A stretch of 36,361 nt of DNA. Source: Chloroflexota bacterium (GTDB taxonomy: Bacteria; Chloroflexota; Limnocylindria; Limnocylindrales; Limnocylindraceae). This document shows, one piece after another, positions 1 to 11,063 of this stretch. The notes under the pieces are model-generated. The model was given only the letters and a program-made list of their open reading frames with translations, searched no databases and had not been told where the DNA came from. The number at the start of each line of letters is the position of its first letter. Positions within the stretch are counted from its first letter, which is position 1. The stretch covers positions 1-36,361 of the forward strand of contig JAPLHQ010000073.1 in the NCBI GenBank assembly GCA_026389555.1, given 5' to 3'. The translations under genes and the position numbers were made by a program.

Positions 1-1
1 G

Positions 2-571
2 CTCCTTCTCGATGAGCCGACAAACCATCTTGATGTTGATGCCTGTGAGTCCCTTGAACGCTTCCTCCTAGATGGTGAGCGAACGGTGTTGCTGGTAAGT
101 CACGACCGACGACTTCTTGAGCGCATTTGTACGGAGCTTTGGATCGTGAGCGATGGGCGAGTGGTTCGGTTCGATGGCGGGTGGCGCGCCTGGCGTGCCG
201 CTGTTGCCAACGGCTGGACCGCCGCCGCCGCAGATGATGTGGCGACCGCGGGCCGCTCTGGCGCTAGGACACCGAAGGCGGCTGCAGGGACGCCTGCGGT
301 AGTGAAACCTGTCGCCAAGAAGGCTGCTCCGGCTGCGCCAGTGGCGAAGCTGAGCAAGGAGCAGGCGCGCCGACGTCGTGCGGCGGTTGAGGCGGATCTT
401 GAGCGCTACGGCCTGAAGAAGTCCCAGCTTGAACTTGCGCTCCTCGATCCGCAGGTGCTCGCCTCATACACTGATCTTGCACGCGTCAGTAGCGAACTTG
501 CCGATGTTGCCGCCGCACTACTGGCGGCGGAAGAGGCGTGGCTCGAACTGGAAGGGGAGGGCGTCAGATGA
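2..571 (+). CDS. ABC-F type ATP-binding protein, C-terminal part (truncated by window start)
   Basis: Frame read from position 2 gives LLLDEPTNHLDVDACESLERFLLDGERTVLLVSHDRRLLERICTELWIVSDGRVVRFDGGW: Walker B/DEPTNHLD, H-loop SHDR, then a Lys/Ala-rich coiled C-terminus typical of ABC-F proteins. Confidence 0.9.
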   Translation, partial: LLLDEPTNHLDVDACESLERFLLDGERTVLLVSHDRRLLERICTELWIVSDGRVVRFDGGWRAWRAAVANGWTAAAADDVATAGRSGARTPKAAAGTPAVVKPVAKKAAPAAPVAKLSKEQARRRRAAVEADLERYGLKKSQLELALLDPQVLASYTDLARVSSELADVAAALLAAEEAWLELEGEGVR

Positions 572-1215
572 AGATGATCGGCATTACGGGAGCGATCGGG
601 GCAGGGAAGAGTAGCGTCGCCCGCGCGCTCGTGGCCGACGCCGCACTCGCACGCGATCTTGGTGGCACTGTGCACTTCTTCAACGCGGATGACGCATTGC
701 GAGAAGCGCGCAATCAGGCTGGCCCACTTCGGGATGCAATTGTAAAACTTCTGCCCGCAGCGCAGGGCCCTGACGGGAGCCTTGACCAGGTTGCGCTTGC
801 GAGCGCTGCATTCAGCGACCCGGCGCTACTGAAGCAACTCGAGCTGCTGCAGTGGCCGGTTGCACGCGCGGCGGCGCACACGGCTCGTGATCAGGCGGTT
901 GCGGGTGGCGCCTCACTCCTCATCATTGAGGCGATCGCGCTCCTCAGCTCAGGGCTCGTAGAGGAGCTCGATGGTTATCTGATACTCACACTGCCGACAG
1001 CTGAGCGCCGCGAGCGCGCCGTTGGCCGCGGCATGAGCGGAGCGGCGTTTGATCTGCGTGATGCCGCCCAACACGGTCTGACCGAAGCGCTCCTCGCCGC
1101 AGGGGGCGTGGAGGTAAGCGCACGCGGTTCCGTTCAGGAGGTCGCAGCCGCGGCGGGTCGGGCGCTTCGCCTTCTATGCTCAACGGATGAACCGCACCCC
1201 GATCCAGCCACCTGA
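568..1215 (+). CDS. coaE: Dephospho-CoA kinase family protein (divergent)
   Basis: [22 protein letters not shown]-loop, NADD motif, family-like layout. The ATG at 568 overlaps the upstream TGA (ATGA); the track start at 538 is probably too early. Confidence 0.75.
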   Translation: MKMIGITGAIGAGKSSVARALVADAALARDLGGTVHFFNADDALREARNQAGPLRDAIVKLLPAAQGPDGSLDQVALASAAFSDPALLKQLELLQWPVARAAAHTARDQAVAGGASLLIIEAIALLSSGLVEELDGYLILTLPTAERRERAVGRGMSGAAFDLRDAAQHGLTEALLAAGGVEVSARGSVQEVAAAAGRALRLLCSTDEPHPDPAT

Positions 1216-3532
1216 TCACACCCCCGCACTCGGTGCGGCTTTCACGCTGCACTCCGACTTCCAGCCGACCGGCGATCAGCCGACGGCCATTGTCGAACTC
1301 GTTGATGGCGTAAGGAAGGGCCTGCATCATCAGGTCCTCCTCGGCGCAACTGGGACGGGGAAGACCTTCACGATCGCCAACGTCATCCAGCAGGTGCAGC
1401 GACCGACGCTCGTCCTTGCACACAACAAGACGCTTGCGGCGCAGCTTTATGCCGAGCTAAAGGAGTTCTTTCCAGAGAACGCGGTTGAGTACTTTGTCTC
1501 CTACTTCGACTACTACCAGCCAGAGGCCTACCTCCCGCGCTCTGACACCTACATTGAGAAGGACTCCAGCCGCAACGACGAGATTGACCAGTTGCGACAC
1601 GCGGCAACGAAGGCCCTCTTCGAGCGACGGGATACGATCATCGTCGCCTCAGTGAGCTGCATCTACGGTCTTGGCGCACCGGTGGACTACGGCGCAACGA
1701 TCTTGCGCGTACGCAAGGCGGGAAAGTACCGCCGCGATGCGATTCTGCGCCACCTCGTTGATCTTCAGTACCAGCGCAATGACGCCACGCTCGGTCGCGC
1801 CAAGTTCCGTGTCCGAGGGGACACCATTGAGGTACAGCCTGCTGGCGAGGAGACGATCCTTCGCGTGGAGTTCTTCGGCGACGAGGTGGAGCGCATCTCT
1901 GAGGTTGATCCGTTGACGGGTGAGATCTTGGCCGAGCGGAACGAGATGGTGATCTATCCGGCAACCCACTATGTGACGCCAACGGAGAAGCTCGCCGAAG
2001 CGATTCGCGACATTGAAAAGGAGATGGAGTCACGCTGCGGTGAGCTTGAGGCCTCCGGGAAGATCCTTGAGGCGGCGCGGCTGCGGCAGCGCACCACCTT
2101 CGACCTTGAGATGATGCGCGAGGTCGGCTACTGCTCCGGCATTGAGAACTACTCGCGCCACCTCTCGCGTCGTGAGCCAGGATCGCGCCCATGGACGCTG
2201 CTCGACTACTTCCCAGCAGATTGGCTCCTTGTGGTCGACGAGAGCCATATGAGCATCCCGCAGGTGGTGGGCATGTATAAGAACGACCGCTCGCGGAAGG
2301 AGATCCTTGTTGACTTCGGCTTCCGTCTGCCGAGCGCGCTTGATAATCGCCCGCTCACCTTTGAAGAGTTTGAGGCGAGTGTGCGTCAGGTGATCTATGT
2401 CTCCGCGACGCCGGGGAGCTACGAGATGACGAAGAAGGACCGCGTCGTTGAGCAGCTCATCCGGCCGACCGGTGTGGTGGATCCGAAGATCACGGTGATC
2501 CCGACAGCAGGGCAGATTGACGATTTGATGGCTCGCGTCCAAGAGCGCATCAAACGACGTGAGCGCGTGATCATCACGACCCTGACGAAACGGATGGCGG
2601 AGGAACTCGCCTCGTACCTTGAGGAGGCGGGGATCCGTGTCCGATACCTCCATAGCGAGATCGACACGCTGGAGCGAATTGAGATCCTGCGCGACCTCCG
2701 GCTCGGCGTCTTTGACGTGATCGTGGGGATCAACCTGCTGCGCGAAGGAATCGACCTCCCAGAGGTGACGCTCGTCGCAATCCTTGATGCGGATAAGGAG
2801 GGCTTCCTGCGCAGCGCGTGGGCGCTGATCCAGACGGTCGGTCGCGCGGCACGAAACACGGGTGGCGAGGTGATCTTCTACGCCGACAAGATGACCGAGT
2901 CGATGCGTGTGGCGATCTCCGAGACGGATCGCCGTCGCGGGATCCAGGAGCGCTGGAACGTGAAGCATGGGATCACCGCCACCACGATCAGCAAGCCGAT
3001 CCGCGATCTGAATGATCGCCTCCGAAGCGTTGCCGAGAAGGCCGACTCCTATGCTGGCGGCAAGGGTGGTGCACTCAGCGAGATCGGCCGAAGTGAAATT
3101 GAGAAGATGGTGAAGCAGCTTGAGGCGCAGATGCGCATCGCCGCGAAAGCGTTGGAGTTTGAGCGTGCCGCATCAATTCGCGATGAGCTGCGCAGCCTTC
3201 GCAGCGGTGTCCTTGAAGAGGATGCAGCCGCGAAGATCGGTCGTCTAGCAGAGCGTGCGGCGAGTGCCGCTGCGGAGCCGCGCGGTCGCGATCTGATGCC
3301 ACGGCGTGTGGCGAGCGGCGCCTCGCGCACGATCCTTGCCCCAGAGCTCGACACCGCCGCCGATTGGCTCCCTGGACTTCGCGACGAGCATGAGGAGTCT
3401 GATGAGACTGCGGCGGCCCCTGAATCGCCAAGTGGCACCGATTCGGTACTCTCACGGCGACGCACATGGGATCCAAACGTGACCCCGAACGTGATCAAAC
3501 GTCGCGGCGAGCGTCCGCGCAGGAGGGGCTGA
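1187..3532 (+). CDS. uvrB: Excinuclease ABC subunit B
   Basis: [39 protein letters not shown] motifs and a C-terminal UVR domain; 781 aa with an extended tail. Confidence 0.98.
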   Translation: MNRTPIQPPDHTPALGAAFTLHSDFQPTGDQPTAIVELVDGVRKGLHHQVLLGATGTGKTFTIANVIQQVQRPTLVLAHNKTLAAQLYAELKEFFPENAVEYFVSYFDYYQPEAYLPRSDTYIEKDSSRNDEIDQLRHAATKALFERRDTIIVASVSCIYGLGAPVDYGATILRVRKAGKYRRDAILRHLVDLQYQRNDATLGRAKFRVRGDTIEVQPAGEETILRVEFFGDEVERISEVDPLTGEILAERNEMVIYPATHYVTPTEKLAEAIRDIEKEMESRCGELEASGKILEAARLRQRTTFDLEMMREVGYCSGIENYSRHLSRREPGSRPWTLLDYFPADWLLVVDESHMSIPQVVGMYKNDRSRKEILVDFGFRLPSALDNRPLTFEEFEASVRQVIYVSATPGSYEMTKKDRVVEQLIRPTGVVDPKITVIPTAGQIDDLMARVQERIKRRERVIITTLTKRMAEELASYLEEAGIRVRYLHSEIDTLERIEILRDLRLGVFDVIVGINLLREGIDLPEVTLVAILDADKEGFLRSAWALIQTVGRAARNTGGEVIFYADKMTESMRVAISETDRRRGIQERWNVKHGITATTISKPIRDLNDRLRSVAEKADSYAGGKGGALSEIGRSEIEKMVKQLEAQMRIAAKALEFERAASIRDELRSLRSGVLEEDAAAKIGRLAERAASAAAEPRGRDLMPRRVASGASRTILAPELDTAADWLPGLRDEHEESDETAAAPESPSGTDSVLSRRRTWDPNVTPNVIKRRGERPRRRG

Positions 3533-3533
3533 G

Positions 3534-6434
3534 ATGGTGCAAGAGAAGATCGTCATTCGGGGGGCGCGTGAACACAACCTGAAGGGGATTGATCTTGAGA
3601 TCCCGCGCGACCGACTCGTAGTTGTCACCGGCATCTCAGGCTCCGGAAAATCAAGCCTCGCCTTCGACACGATCTACGCCGAAGGGCAGCGTCGTTATGT
3701 GGAGAGCCTCTCCGCCTATGCGCGACAGTTCCTCGGCCAGATGGAGAAGCCGGACGTTGACCTGATTGACGGTCTCTCACCTGCAATCTCAATTGACCAG
3801 AAGGGCTCATCGCGCAATCCGCGCTCCACGGTGGGAACGATCACCGAGATCTGGGACCACCTGCGACTCCTCTACGCGCGTGCTGGCACGCCGCACTGTC
3901 CGAAGTGTGATCGGCCGATCAGTCGCGTTTCGCTCGATCACATCGTTGACGAGATCCTGCAGCTCCCCGACGGGACGCGCCTCCTCGTCCTCGGCCCCGT
4001 TCTCCGCGACCGAAAGGGTGAGGGGGAGACCTTCTTCCATTCCGCGCGAAAGGCGGGCTTCAGTCGCGTGCGCGTCAACGGGACGCTCTACGACCTTGAT
4101 GACGCGCCGAAGCTCGACAAGAAGAAGCGACACAGCATCGAGGTGGTGGTCGATCGTTTCGTCGTGCGACGACCGGTCGACGAGAAGGGGAAGCCGCTGC
4201 CGCCAGAGGATCGCAGCCGCCTCTCCGATTCAGTGGAGACGGCGCTGAAGCTTGGCGAGGGGCTCGTCATCATCTCCTCCTCCGCCGCGGAGGGATCGAA
4301 GCCAACCTTTGAGGAGCGACTCTTCAGCGAGAAGCTCGGCTGTCCTTACGACGGCACGGTGATGGATGATCTCGAGCCGCGATCGTTCAGCTTCAACTCA
4401 CCGCACGGCGCCTGCCCCGAGTGCACCGGCCTCGGCTTCCGACTTGAGGTCGATGCTGAGCGCGTGATTGATCCGGAGAAGTCGGTCCTTGAGGGTGGAC
4501 TCGTTCCGTGGTCGCGCTCACCAGAGGGGAGCTGGTACCTGAAGGTGGTGACCGCCGCGATGAAGGCGAAGAAGTGGAACCCGAAAACGCCGATCGGCGA
4601 ACTCCCCGCCGCCGCACAGGAGTATCTCCTCAACGCGGAGCGCGAAGATCGTTTCACCGTCACCTATGAGAACGCCAGCTACCGCAACACGTACAAGGCG
4701 GCATTCGAAGGGATCATCGCGAATCTTGAGCGCCGCCACCGCGAGACGGACTCCGAGCTGGTGCGCGTGGAGATCGAGCGCTACATGGTCAGCCGCCCCT
4801 GCCCAGAGTGCAAGGGGCGTCGCCTCAAGCCTGAGATGCTCGCCGTGCGCGTTGCGGAGAAGAACATCGCCGAGGTTGCAGCGATGCCGATCGGCGAGCT
4901 CACCACCTGGATCAACACCCTCACGCCACTCCTCGGCGAACGCGAGCGAACGATCGCCAAAGCGATCGTCAAGGAGATCGCCGAGCGCGCAGGCTTCTTA
5001 GTGGATGTTGGGCTCGACTACCTCACCGTTGATCGCACCGCCACGACGCTCTCTGGCGGTGAGGCGCAGCGCATCCGCCTCGCCACACAGATTGGCTCGC
5101 GGCTTGTGGGCGTGCTCTACATCCTCGACGAGCCATCAATCGGGTTGCACCAGCGCGACAACGCGCGCTTGATCACCACGCTGCTGCGACTCCGCGACCT
5201 TGGGAACACCGTGCTGGTTGTTGAGCACGACGAAGAGACGATTCGCACCGCTGACTGGATTGTTGACATCGGTCCAGGCGCGGGCGAGCTCGGTGGGAAG
5301 GTCGTCGTGAACGGCACGCTGAAGGCGTTAACCGACTCAAAGGACTCCATTACGGGCGCATTCATCCGTGGCGATCGCGCCGTGAAGATTCCGACAACAC
5401 GACGGAAGGGGAGTGGGAAGAGCATCGTCGTCAAGGGGGCGCGCGAACACAACCTGAAGGGGCTTGATGTGGAGTTCCCGCTCGGTCGATTCATTGCAGT
5501 GACGGGTGTCTCTGGGAGCGGGAAGAGCACGCTGGTGACCGACATCTTGCAGAAGGCGATCGCCCGCAAGCTCCACGGGACGAAAGAGCGACCAGGTGCA
5601 CACGATCGGGTCACCGGGCTTGATCAGATTGATAAGGCGATCGAGATCGATCAGAGTCCGATCGGCCGCACGCCACGATCCAACCCTGCGACGTATGTGG
5701 GGCTCTTCACGCCGATCCGTGAACTCTTCGCTGCGACGCAGGAGGCGCGACTTCGTGGTTACTCTGCTGGGCGCTTCTCCTTCAACGTGAAGGGTGGACG
5801 CTGTGAGACCTGCTCCGGCGACGGCATCCTGCAGATTGAGATGCAGTTCCTCCCAGACGTCTATGTCCCCTGCGAAACCTGCCGCGGGAAGCGCTACAAC
5901 CGCGAGGCGCTCGATGTCACCTGGAAGGGGATGACGATCGCCGATGTGCTTGAGTTGCAGGTGAATGATGCGTTAGAGCGTTTTGACGCGATCCCAGCAA
6001 TCCGCAATCGCCTGAAAACGTTGAGCGAGGTCGGCCTCGGATATCTGCGGCTCGGTCAACCAGCAACGACGCTCTCTGGCGGCGAGGCCCAGCGCATTAA
6101 GCTCGCGACCGAACTTGCGCGTCGCTCCACTGGTCGCACGGCGTACATCCTTGATGAGCCGACCACTGGCCTGCACTTCGCCGATGTTGAGCGTCTCCTT
6201 GAGGTGCTGCACCGCCTCGTGGATGGCGGAAATAGCGTCATCGTGATCGAGCACAACCTTGATGTGATCAAGACCGCCGACTGGGTGATTGATCTTGGGC
6301 CAGATGGTGGTGATCGTGGTGGCGAGCTGATCGCCGAAGGGACGCCAGAGCAGGTGGCGAAGGTGAAGGCGAGCCACACCGGGCGCTACCTTGCGCTTGC
6401 GCTGCGCGGTGAGCCGATCCGGTCGTTGGAGTAA
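3534..6434 (+). CDS. uvrA: Excinuclease ABC subunit A
   Basis: [62 protein letters not shown]; zinc CxxC motifs; two LSGGEAQRI signatures. Confidence 0.99.
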   Translation: MVQEKIVIRGAREHNLKGIDLEIPRDRLVVVTGISGSGKSSLAFDTIYAEGQRRYVESLSAYARQFLGQMEKPDVDLIDGLSPAISIDQKGSSRNPRSTVGTITEIWDHLRLLYARAGTPHCPKCDRPISRVSLDHIVDEILQLPDGTRLLVLGPVLRDRKGEGETFFHSARKAGFSRVRVNGTLYDLDDAPKLDKKKRHSIEVVVDRFVVRRPVDEKGKPLPPEDRSRLSDSVETALKLGEGLVIISSSAAEGSKPTFEERLFSEKLGCPYDGTVMDDLEPRSFSFNSPHGACPECTGLGFRLEVDAERVIDPEKSVLEGGLVPWSRSPEGSWYLKVVTAAMKAKKWNPKTPIGELPAAAQEYLLNAEREDRFTVTYENASYRNTYKAAFEGIIANLERRHRETDSELVRVEIERYMVSRPCPECKGRRLKPEMLAVRVAEKNIAEVAAMPIGELTTWINTLTPLLGERERTIAKAIVKEIAERAGFLVDVGLDYLTVDRTATTLSGGEAQRIRLATQIGSRLVGVLYILDEPSIGLHQRDNARLITTLLRLRDLGNTVLVVEHDEETIRTADWIVDIGPGAGELGGKVVVNGTLKALTDSKDSITGAFIRGDRAVKIPTTRRKGSGKSIVVKGAREHNLKGLDVEFPLGRFIAVTGVSGSGKSTLVTDILQKAIARKLHGTKERPGAHDRVTGLDQIDKAIEIDQSPIGRTPRSNPATYVGLFTPIRELFAATQEARLRGYSAGRFSFNVKGGRCETCSGDGILQIEMQFLPDVYVPCETCRGKRYNREALDVTWKGMTIADVLELQVNDALERFDAIPAIRNRLKTLSEVGLGYLRLGQPATTLSGGEAQRIKLATELARRSTGRTAYILDEPTTGLHFADVERLLEVLHRLVDGGNSVIVIEHNLDVIKTADWVIDLGPDGGDRGGELIAEGTPEQVAKVKASHTGRYLALALRGEPIRSLE

Positions 6435-6436
6435 AC

Positions 6437-6784
6437 ATGGCGGAGGCTGAGCTCCCTCGACACGCCGACGAGCAACTCGATCAGGCGGGGCTTCACGCCG
6501 CACTCCTTATTGAGCAGGTGATGAGCGCACTTCCAACCGAGCCGCTTCGTACTCGGTTCGCTCCGCTGACACGCCATGCGGCGCAACTCCGCGATGCGAG
6601 CGGGGAGTCGCTCCGCAAGAGCGTCGTTGCCACCCGCGCCGCACTCGGTCCGGGTGACGGGCTCGCCGACTACGTTGAGTCACACCTCGCCGTTGCACTT
6701 CGTGAGGCGCTTGATGATGTGCTGCGCATCCTGAACCGACGCGCCGCCAATCGCGCACGACCCCCGCGTCGTGCGGACGCCTAG
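6437..6784 (+). CDS. Hypothetical small helical protein (115 aa) between uvrA and uvrC
   Basis: Complete ORF on the same strand, packed between uvrA (stop 6434) and uvrC (start 6791); no family recognised. Confidence 0.65.
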   Translation: MAEAELPRHADEQLDQAGLHAALLIEQVMSALPTEPLRTRFAPLTRHAAQLRDASGESLRKSVVATRAALGPGDGLADYVESHLAVALREALDDVLRILNRRAANRARPPRRADA

Positions 6785-6790
6785 GACGCG

Positions 6791-8647
6791 ATGATCCCCG
6801 AGGCGATCTCCGCCGCGCTGCAGGTGCTCCCTGACGCTCCTGGCGTCTACCTCTTCTCGGATGTGGAGGGGAAGATCATCTACGTCGGAAAGGCTTCGCG
6901 CCTCACGCAGCGCGTTCGAAGCTACTGGCACTCCAACACCACGCCTGGTGCGCACCGTATTCGTGATGTGATCGATCAGGTCGCAACGCTTGAGTGGACC
7001 GTGACCGATTCAGTGAAGGAGGCGCTCCTCCTTGAGGCAACACTGATCCGAAAGCACCTGCCGCGCTACAACGTGCGCCTGCGTGATGATCGGAGCTATC
7101 CATATATCCGCGTCACCGCTGGTCCATATCCTCGCGTTGAGCGAACGCGCCGTCTGGTGCGCGACGGATCACGCTACTTCGGGCCGTACACCGGGCCAGG
7201 CTCCGTCAATACCGCGATGGAGGCGGCGCGTCGCCTCTTCCAGTTCCGCACCTGTGAGATTCCGATCGCGGCAGAGCAGCAGGCACTGCAGCGACCCTGC
7301 CTCCTCTTTCATCTGAAGCGTTGTCAGGGACCCTGCCTCGGCAACGTTCCTGTTGCGGAGTACGGCGCAGAGATCAAAGGGCTTGAACTCTTCCTCGGCG
7401 GGAGATCACGCGGCGCAGTGAAGGTGCTGCGCGAGCGCATGGAGCGCGCCAGTGAAACCGAAGCGTACGAGGATGCGGCGCGGCTACGCGATGCGATCAC
7501 CTCACTTGAGCGTGATGCTGAGGCGCAGCGCGTCCCTCCTGCGGGACGACCCGACGAGGATCTTCTCGGCATTGCGCGACACGGAGATCGTGCTGCCATC
7601 GCCTGCTTCCAGATCCGTGACGCGGCGCTTGTTGGTCGTGATGTGCACCGCCTAGACGCGAAGGGGGTGAGCGATGAAGAGCTGCTCGCCTCGTTCATGA
7701 GCCAGTACTACGCGCGTGCAGGAGAGATCCCGCCATCAATCGCCACGGCGCTTCCTATTGGTGATCCAGAGATGGAGGACTTCTTAGCGGCACGGCGTGA
7801 AGGGAGTGTTGAGCTCCGCGTCCCGCTCCGTGGTGATCGTGTCCGCATCCTGCGCCTCGCTGAGCGAAATGCGCTGGAAGGTCTGATCCGCAGTGAGGCG
7901 GAAGATGACGCCGATCGCGAACGCGCTGAGGCGGCGCTCTCCGCCCTTTCGGTTGCCCTGAACCTTCCGAGCGCGCCGACGCGCATTGAGTGCACTGACG
8001 TCTCTACGATCCAGGGTTCTTTCACCGTCGCCTCGCTCACCGTTGCGATGGATGGTCGTCTTGCTCCGAAGGAGTACCGTCGCTTCAAGATCAAAGGGGT
8101 GCAGGGCCAAGATGACTTTGCTGCGCATACGGAAGCGCTGACGCGACGCTTCGCCCGGAGTGCTGGCACTTCTAGTGAGAAGGCGGGTGAGGCCGAGGCG
8201 CGGGCGTGGGCGCTGCCCGACCTTCTCGTTATTGACGGTGGTCGCGGACAGGTATCCGCCGCCGCAGCGGTACTTGAGGCGGCGGGTCTCAACATTCCGT
8301 TGATTGGCCTTGCGAAAGAGCGAGAAGAGATCTGGCCGAGCGGAGCGACCACGCCACTGCTCCTCCCCGCAACTGATCCTGGGCTGCGGCTGTTGCAGCG
8401 ACTTCGTGACGAAGCGCACCGCTTTGCGATCGGTTATCACCGCACCCTGAGGAGTCGCGCGGCGACGGAGAGCCGGCTCGACAGCATCCCTGGCCTTGGC
8501 GCTGCGCGGAGGAAGGCGCTACTGCGACAGTTCGGCTCCGTCGCCGGGGTTGCCGCCGCGAGCCCCGACGAGCTCGCCACCGTCCCTGGGGTGGGGGAGC
8601 GCCTCGCCGCCGCCATCAGTGCTGCGCTCGCCGCCGACCGACGCTGA
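6791..8647 (+). CDS. uvrC: Excinuclease ABC subunit C
   Basis: GIY-YIG N-terminus LPDAPGVYLFSDVEGKIIYVGKA, UVR region, RNase H-like ECTDVSTIQGSFTVAS, C-terminal HhH (IPGLGAARRKALLRQFGS, VPGVGERLAAAI). Confidence 0.98.
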   Translation: MIPEAISAALQVLPDAPGVYLFSDVEGKIIYVGKASRLTQRVRSYWHSNTTPGAHRIRDVIDQVATLEWTVTDSVKEALLLEATLIRKHLPRYNVRLRDDRSYPYIRVTAGPYPRVERTRRLVRDGSRYFGPYTGPGSVNTAMEAARRLFQFRTCEIPIAAEQQALQRPCLLFHLKRCQGPCLGNVPVAEYGAEIKGLELFLGGRSRGAVKVLRERMERASETEAYEDAARLRDAITSLERDAEAQRVPPAGRPDEDLLGIARHGDRAAIACFQIRDAALVGRDVHRLDAKGVSDEELLASFMSQYYARAGEIPPSIATALPIGDPEMEDFLAARREGSVELRVPLRGDRVRILRLAERNALEGLIRSEAEDDADRERAEAALSALSVALNLPSAPTRIECTDVSTIQGSFTVASLTVAMDGRLAPKEYRRFKIKGVQGQDDFAAHTEALTRRFARSAGTSSEKAGEAEARAWALPDLLVIDGGRGQVSAAAAVLEAAGLNIPLIGLAKEREEIWPSGATTPLLLPATDPGLRLLQRLRDEAHRFAIGYHRTLRSRAATESRLDSIPGLGAARRKALLRQFGSVAGVAAASPDELATVPGVGERLAAAISAALAADRR

Positions 8648-8673
8648 CGACCGACGCTGATCGGCACCCCTGC

Positions 8674-8679
8674 TAGGAT
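8674..8679 (+). promoter_or_regulatory. Putative extended -10 (TGC-TAGGAT) of secD, 7 nt upstream of the ATG
   Basis: tgctaggattcgtcagATG; a ccGACg -35-like hexamer lies 17 nt upstream of TAGGAT. Confidence 0.5.
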
Positions 8680-8686
8680 TCGTCAG

Positions 8687-10090
8687 ATGCGGAAGTACAC
8701 GCCTTACATGATCCTCGCCATCGGGCTGCTCGCTCTCGCGATCGACCTCCTCCCAAACCTGAAGCTCCCAGATAGCCGAGCAACAGACGGGACGCGACCG
8801 ATTGAGACGAAGCTCGGCCTTGACCTTCGCGGCGGCCTCCGTGTGGAGTATCAAGTCCAGCCGGTCGATGGCGTGATCGCCACCGCGGCAGACGTTGCAA
8901 CCATTCGCGACATCATTGAGCGTCGCGTCAACTCCACCGGTGTCTCTGAGCCGCTTGTTCAGACCCAGGGGAGCGACCGCATCATCGTGGAGCTTCCGGG
9001 GGTCAGTGACCCCGATGCAATCCGTGCACTTCTCGGCACTACGGGGCGCCTCGACTTCATCCCGCTCCCTGTTGAGACCTACGGGTCGATCGATGTTGCG
9101 ACCGGAACGCCAACAGCAGGCGTGAAGCCAGTCCCAGGGCAGGGGGCGCTGCTTGATGACCCCACACTGACGCCACTCTTCTCTGGCGACCAGATCTCCA
9201 CCTCGAGCGTCTCAACAGACGACACGGGTCAGCGCGTCGTCTCATTTAGCTTGAAGTCTGAAGGGGCCGACCTCTTCTCAACCTATACGAGCGAGAACAT
9301 TGGCTCGTACTTCGCGATCGCACTCGACGGCACAATCGTGTCCGCGCCGTATATCCAGAGCGCGATCACGGGCGGTGAAGGTCAGATCAGCGGCGGTGGA
9401 GGAAGCGGCTTTGCACTAGAAGAGGCAACAAGCCTCGTCACCATCCTAAAGTTTGGTTCGCTCCCATTCCCGATCGCCGAGATTGGCGTGACGGAGGTGA
9501 AGGCTACGCTTGGCGCCGCCTTCCTCGGTCAGGCGCTCTTCGCCGGAGCGGTGGGCATCCTGCTCGTCTTCCTCTTCATGATCATGCACTACCGACTCGC
9601 AGGTCTTGTTGCGAGCGGTGCACTGATCTTCTACATGCTGATCGTCCTCGCCCTCTTCCGTCTCATCCCGGTCACCCTGACGCTTGCCGGCATTGCCGGT
9701 TTCGTCCTCTCGATCGGAATGGCGGTTGACGCCAACATCCTGATCTTTGAACGGACGAAAGAGGAGTTGCGTATTGGGAAGGGGATTATCCCTGCAGTCG
9801 AAGCTGGTTTCAGCCGTGCCTGGAACTCCATCCTTGACTCAAACGTCTCAAGCTTGATCACGGCGTTCATCCTCTTCTACTTCGGGTCGTCCACCATCAA
9901 GGGCTTTGCGCTCGTCCTGATCATCGGTGTGCTCTGCTCCATGTTCACTGCGATCAGCCTGACACGCGTGATGCTGCGCGCCGTGATCCATCAGCCTCGC
10001 TTCTCATCGCCATATCTCTACGGCGTTGGGCGAGGGGATCTTGATTCGGAGACAGCCGCGCTGAAGGCTGCTGGTGCACAGCATGAATAA
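8687..10090 (+). CDS. secD: Protein translocase subunit SecD
   Basis: LGLDLRGGLRVEYQV, ATIRDIIERRVNSTGVSEPLVQTQGSDRIIVELPGV, C-terminal SecD/SecF TM block with GMAVDANILIFERTKEE. Confidence 0.97.
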   Translation: MRKYTPYMILAIGLLALAIDLLPNLKLPDSRATDGTRPIETKLGLDLRGGLRVEYQVQPVDGVIATAADVATIRDIIERRVNSTGVSEPLVQTQGSDRIIVELPGVSDPDAIRALLGTTGRLDFIPLPVETYGSIDVATGTPTAGVKPVPGQGALLDDPTLTPLFSGDQISTSSVSTDDTGQRVVSFSLKSEGADLFSTYTSENIGSYFAIALDGTIVSAPYIQSAITGGEGQISGGGGSGFALEEATSLVTILKFGSLPFPIAEIGVTEVKATLGAAFLGQALFAGAVGILLVFLFMIMHYRLAGLVASGALIFYMLIVLALFRLIPVTLTLAGIAGFVLSIGMAVDANILIFERTKEELRIGKGIIPAVEAGFSRAWNSILDSNVSSLITAFILFYFGSSTIKGFALVLIIGVLCSMFTAISLTRVMLRAVIHQPRFSSPYLYGVGRGDLDSETAALKAAGAQHE

Positions 10091-11045
10091 GATCATTGCG
10101 CGCAAGCGCTGGTTCTTCCTCTTCTCGCTCCTTGTCACTATTCCTGGCCTCCTCTTTATCATCGCAACACCGCTCTCTGGTGGAGCCGTCGGGCTGAAGT
10201 TCTCGGTTGACTACACCGGCGGCACCGTCTGGGAGTTCAAGTTGGAGCAGCCAGCTGACGCGCTCGTCGTTCGCGACGTGGTCGCAGCTGCTGGTCATCC
10301 TGAGGTGCAGGTAACGGAGGCCGGTTCTGGGTTCCTGATCATGCGAACAAAGCCGCTCGACCTGCAGTCGGGGAGCGAGAGCGACCCGTCGCAGCCAGCT
10401 GGCGCTGAGCTCGCCGCTATCCGCGCGGCGATTGAGAGCGAGGTCGGACCGATTGCAGAGGCCGGCTCACTCTCCACGGTTGGTCCAGTCATTAGCCAGG
10501 ATCTAACGCAGCAGGCGGCCCTCTTGATCGTGTTGGGCTCGATCGGGATCGTGCTCTGGATGACCTACCGCTTCAGGAATCTTCGATTTGGACTTGCGGC
10601 GCTAGCCGCCCTCCTCCACGACGTCATCGTGACGGTTGGCTTCTTCGCTGTTGCGGGAACACTCTTCGGGGTAGAGATTGATGCTCTCTTCATCACTGCC
10701 ATGCTCACGATCATCGGTTTCTCGGTGCACGATACGATCGTCGTCTTTGACAGGGTGCGCGAGAATCTCGCACGCTACGCGGGTGCTCCGTTTGCCGACA
10801 TTGTCAACCACTCCATCGTGCAGACCCTCGGGCGATCGTTCAACACCACCGCCACCGTGTTGATCACCCTGCTGTCGCTCCTCGTCTTCGCGGGCGGTTC
10901 GATCCGAACCTTCGTCCTCGCCCTCTTCGTCGGGATCCTCTCTGGGACCTACTCCTCAATCTTCAACGCCAGTCCTCTGCTGGTCTGGTGGGACGAGCGC
11001 GTGACGGCGCGGAAGAGTTCGCCGAGCGCGCGTCGTACCGCGTAG
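10074..11045 (+). CDS. secF: Protein translocase subunit SecF
   Basis: SVDYTGGTVWEFK, TIIGFSVHDTIVVFDRVRENL, SecF TM pattern. Start is GTG 10074 or, more likely, ATG 10083; overlaps the secD end. Confidence 0.97.
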   Translation: MHSMNKIIARKRWFFLFSLLVTIPGLLFIIATPLSGGAVGLKFSVDYTGGTVWEFKLEQPADALVVRDVVAAAGHPEVQVTEAGSGFLIMRTKPLDLQSGSESDPSQPAGAELAAIRAAIESEVGPIAEAGSLSTVGPVISQDLTQQAALLIVLGSIGIVLWMTYRFRNLRFGLAALAALLHDVIVTVGFFAVAGTLFGVEIDALFITAMLTIIGFSVHDTIVVFDRVRENLARYAGAPFADIVNHSIVQTLGRSFNTTATVLITLLSLLVFAGGSIRTFVLALFVGILSGTYSSIFNASPLLVWWDERVTARKSSPSARRTA

Positions 11046-11063
11046 CGTGCCGCTGGGTGCGCG

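Noticed and set aside
2030-2968. 312-aa antisense ORF inside uvrB
   Set aside because: High-GC codon bias leaves long open antisense frames; no recognisable domain and it lies wholly opposite a conserved gene.
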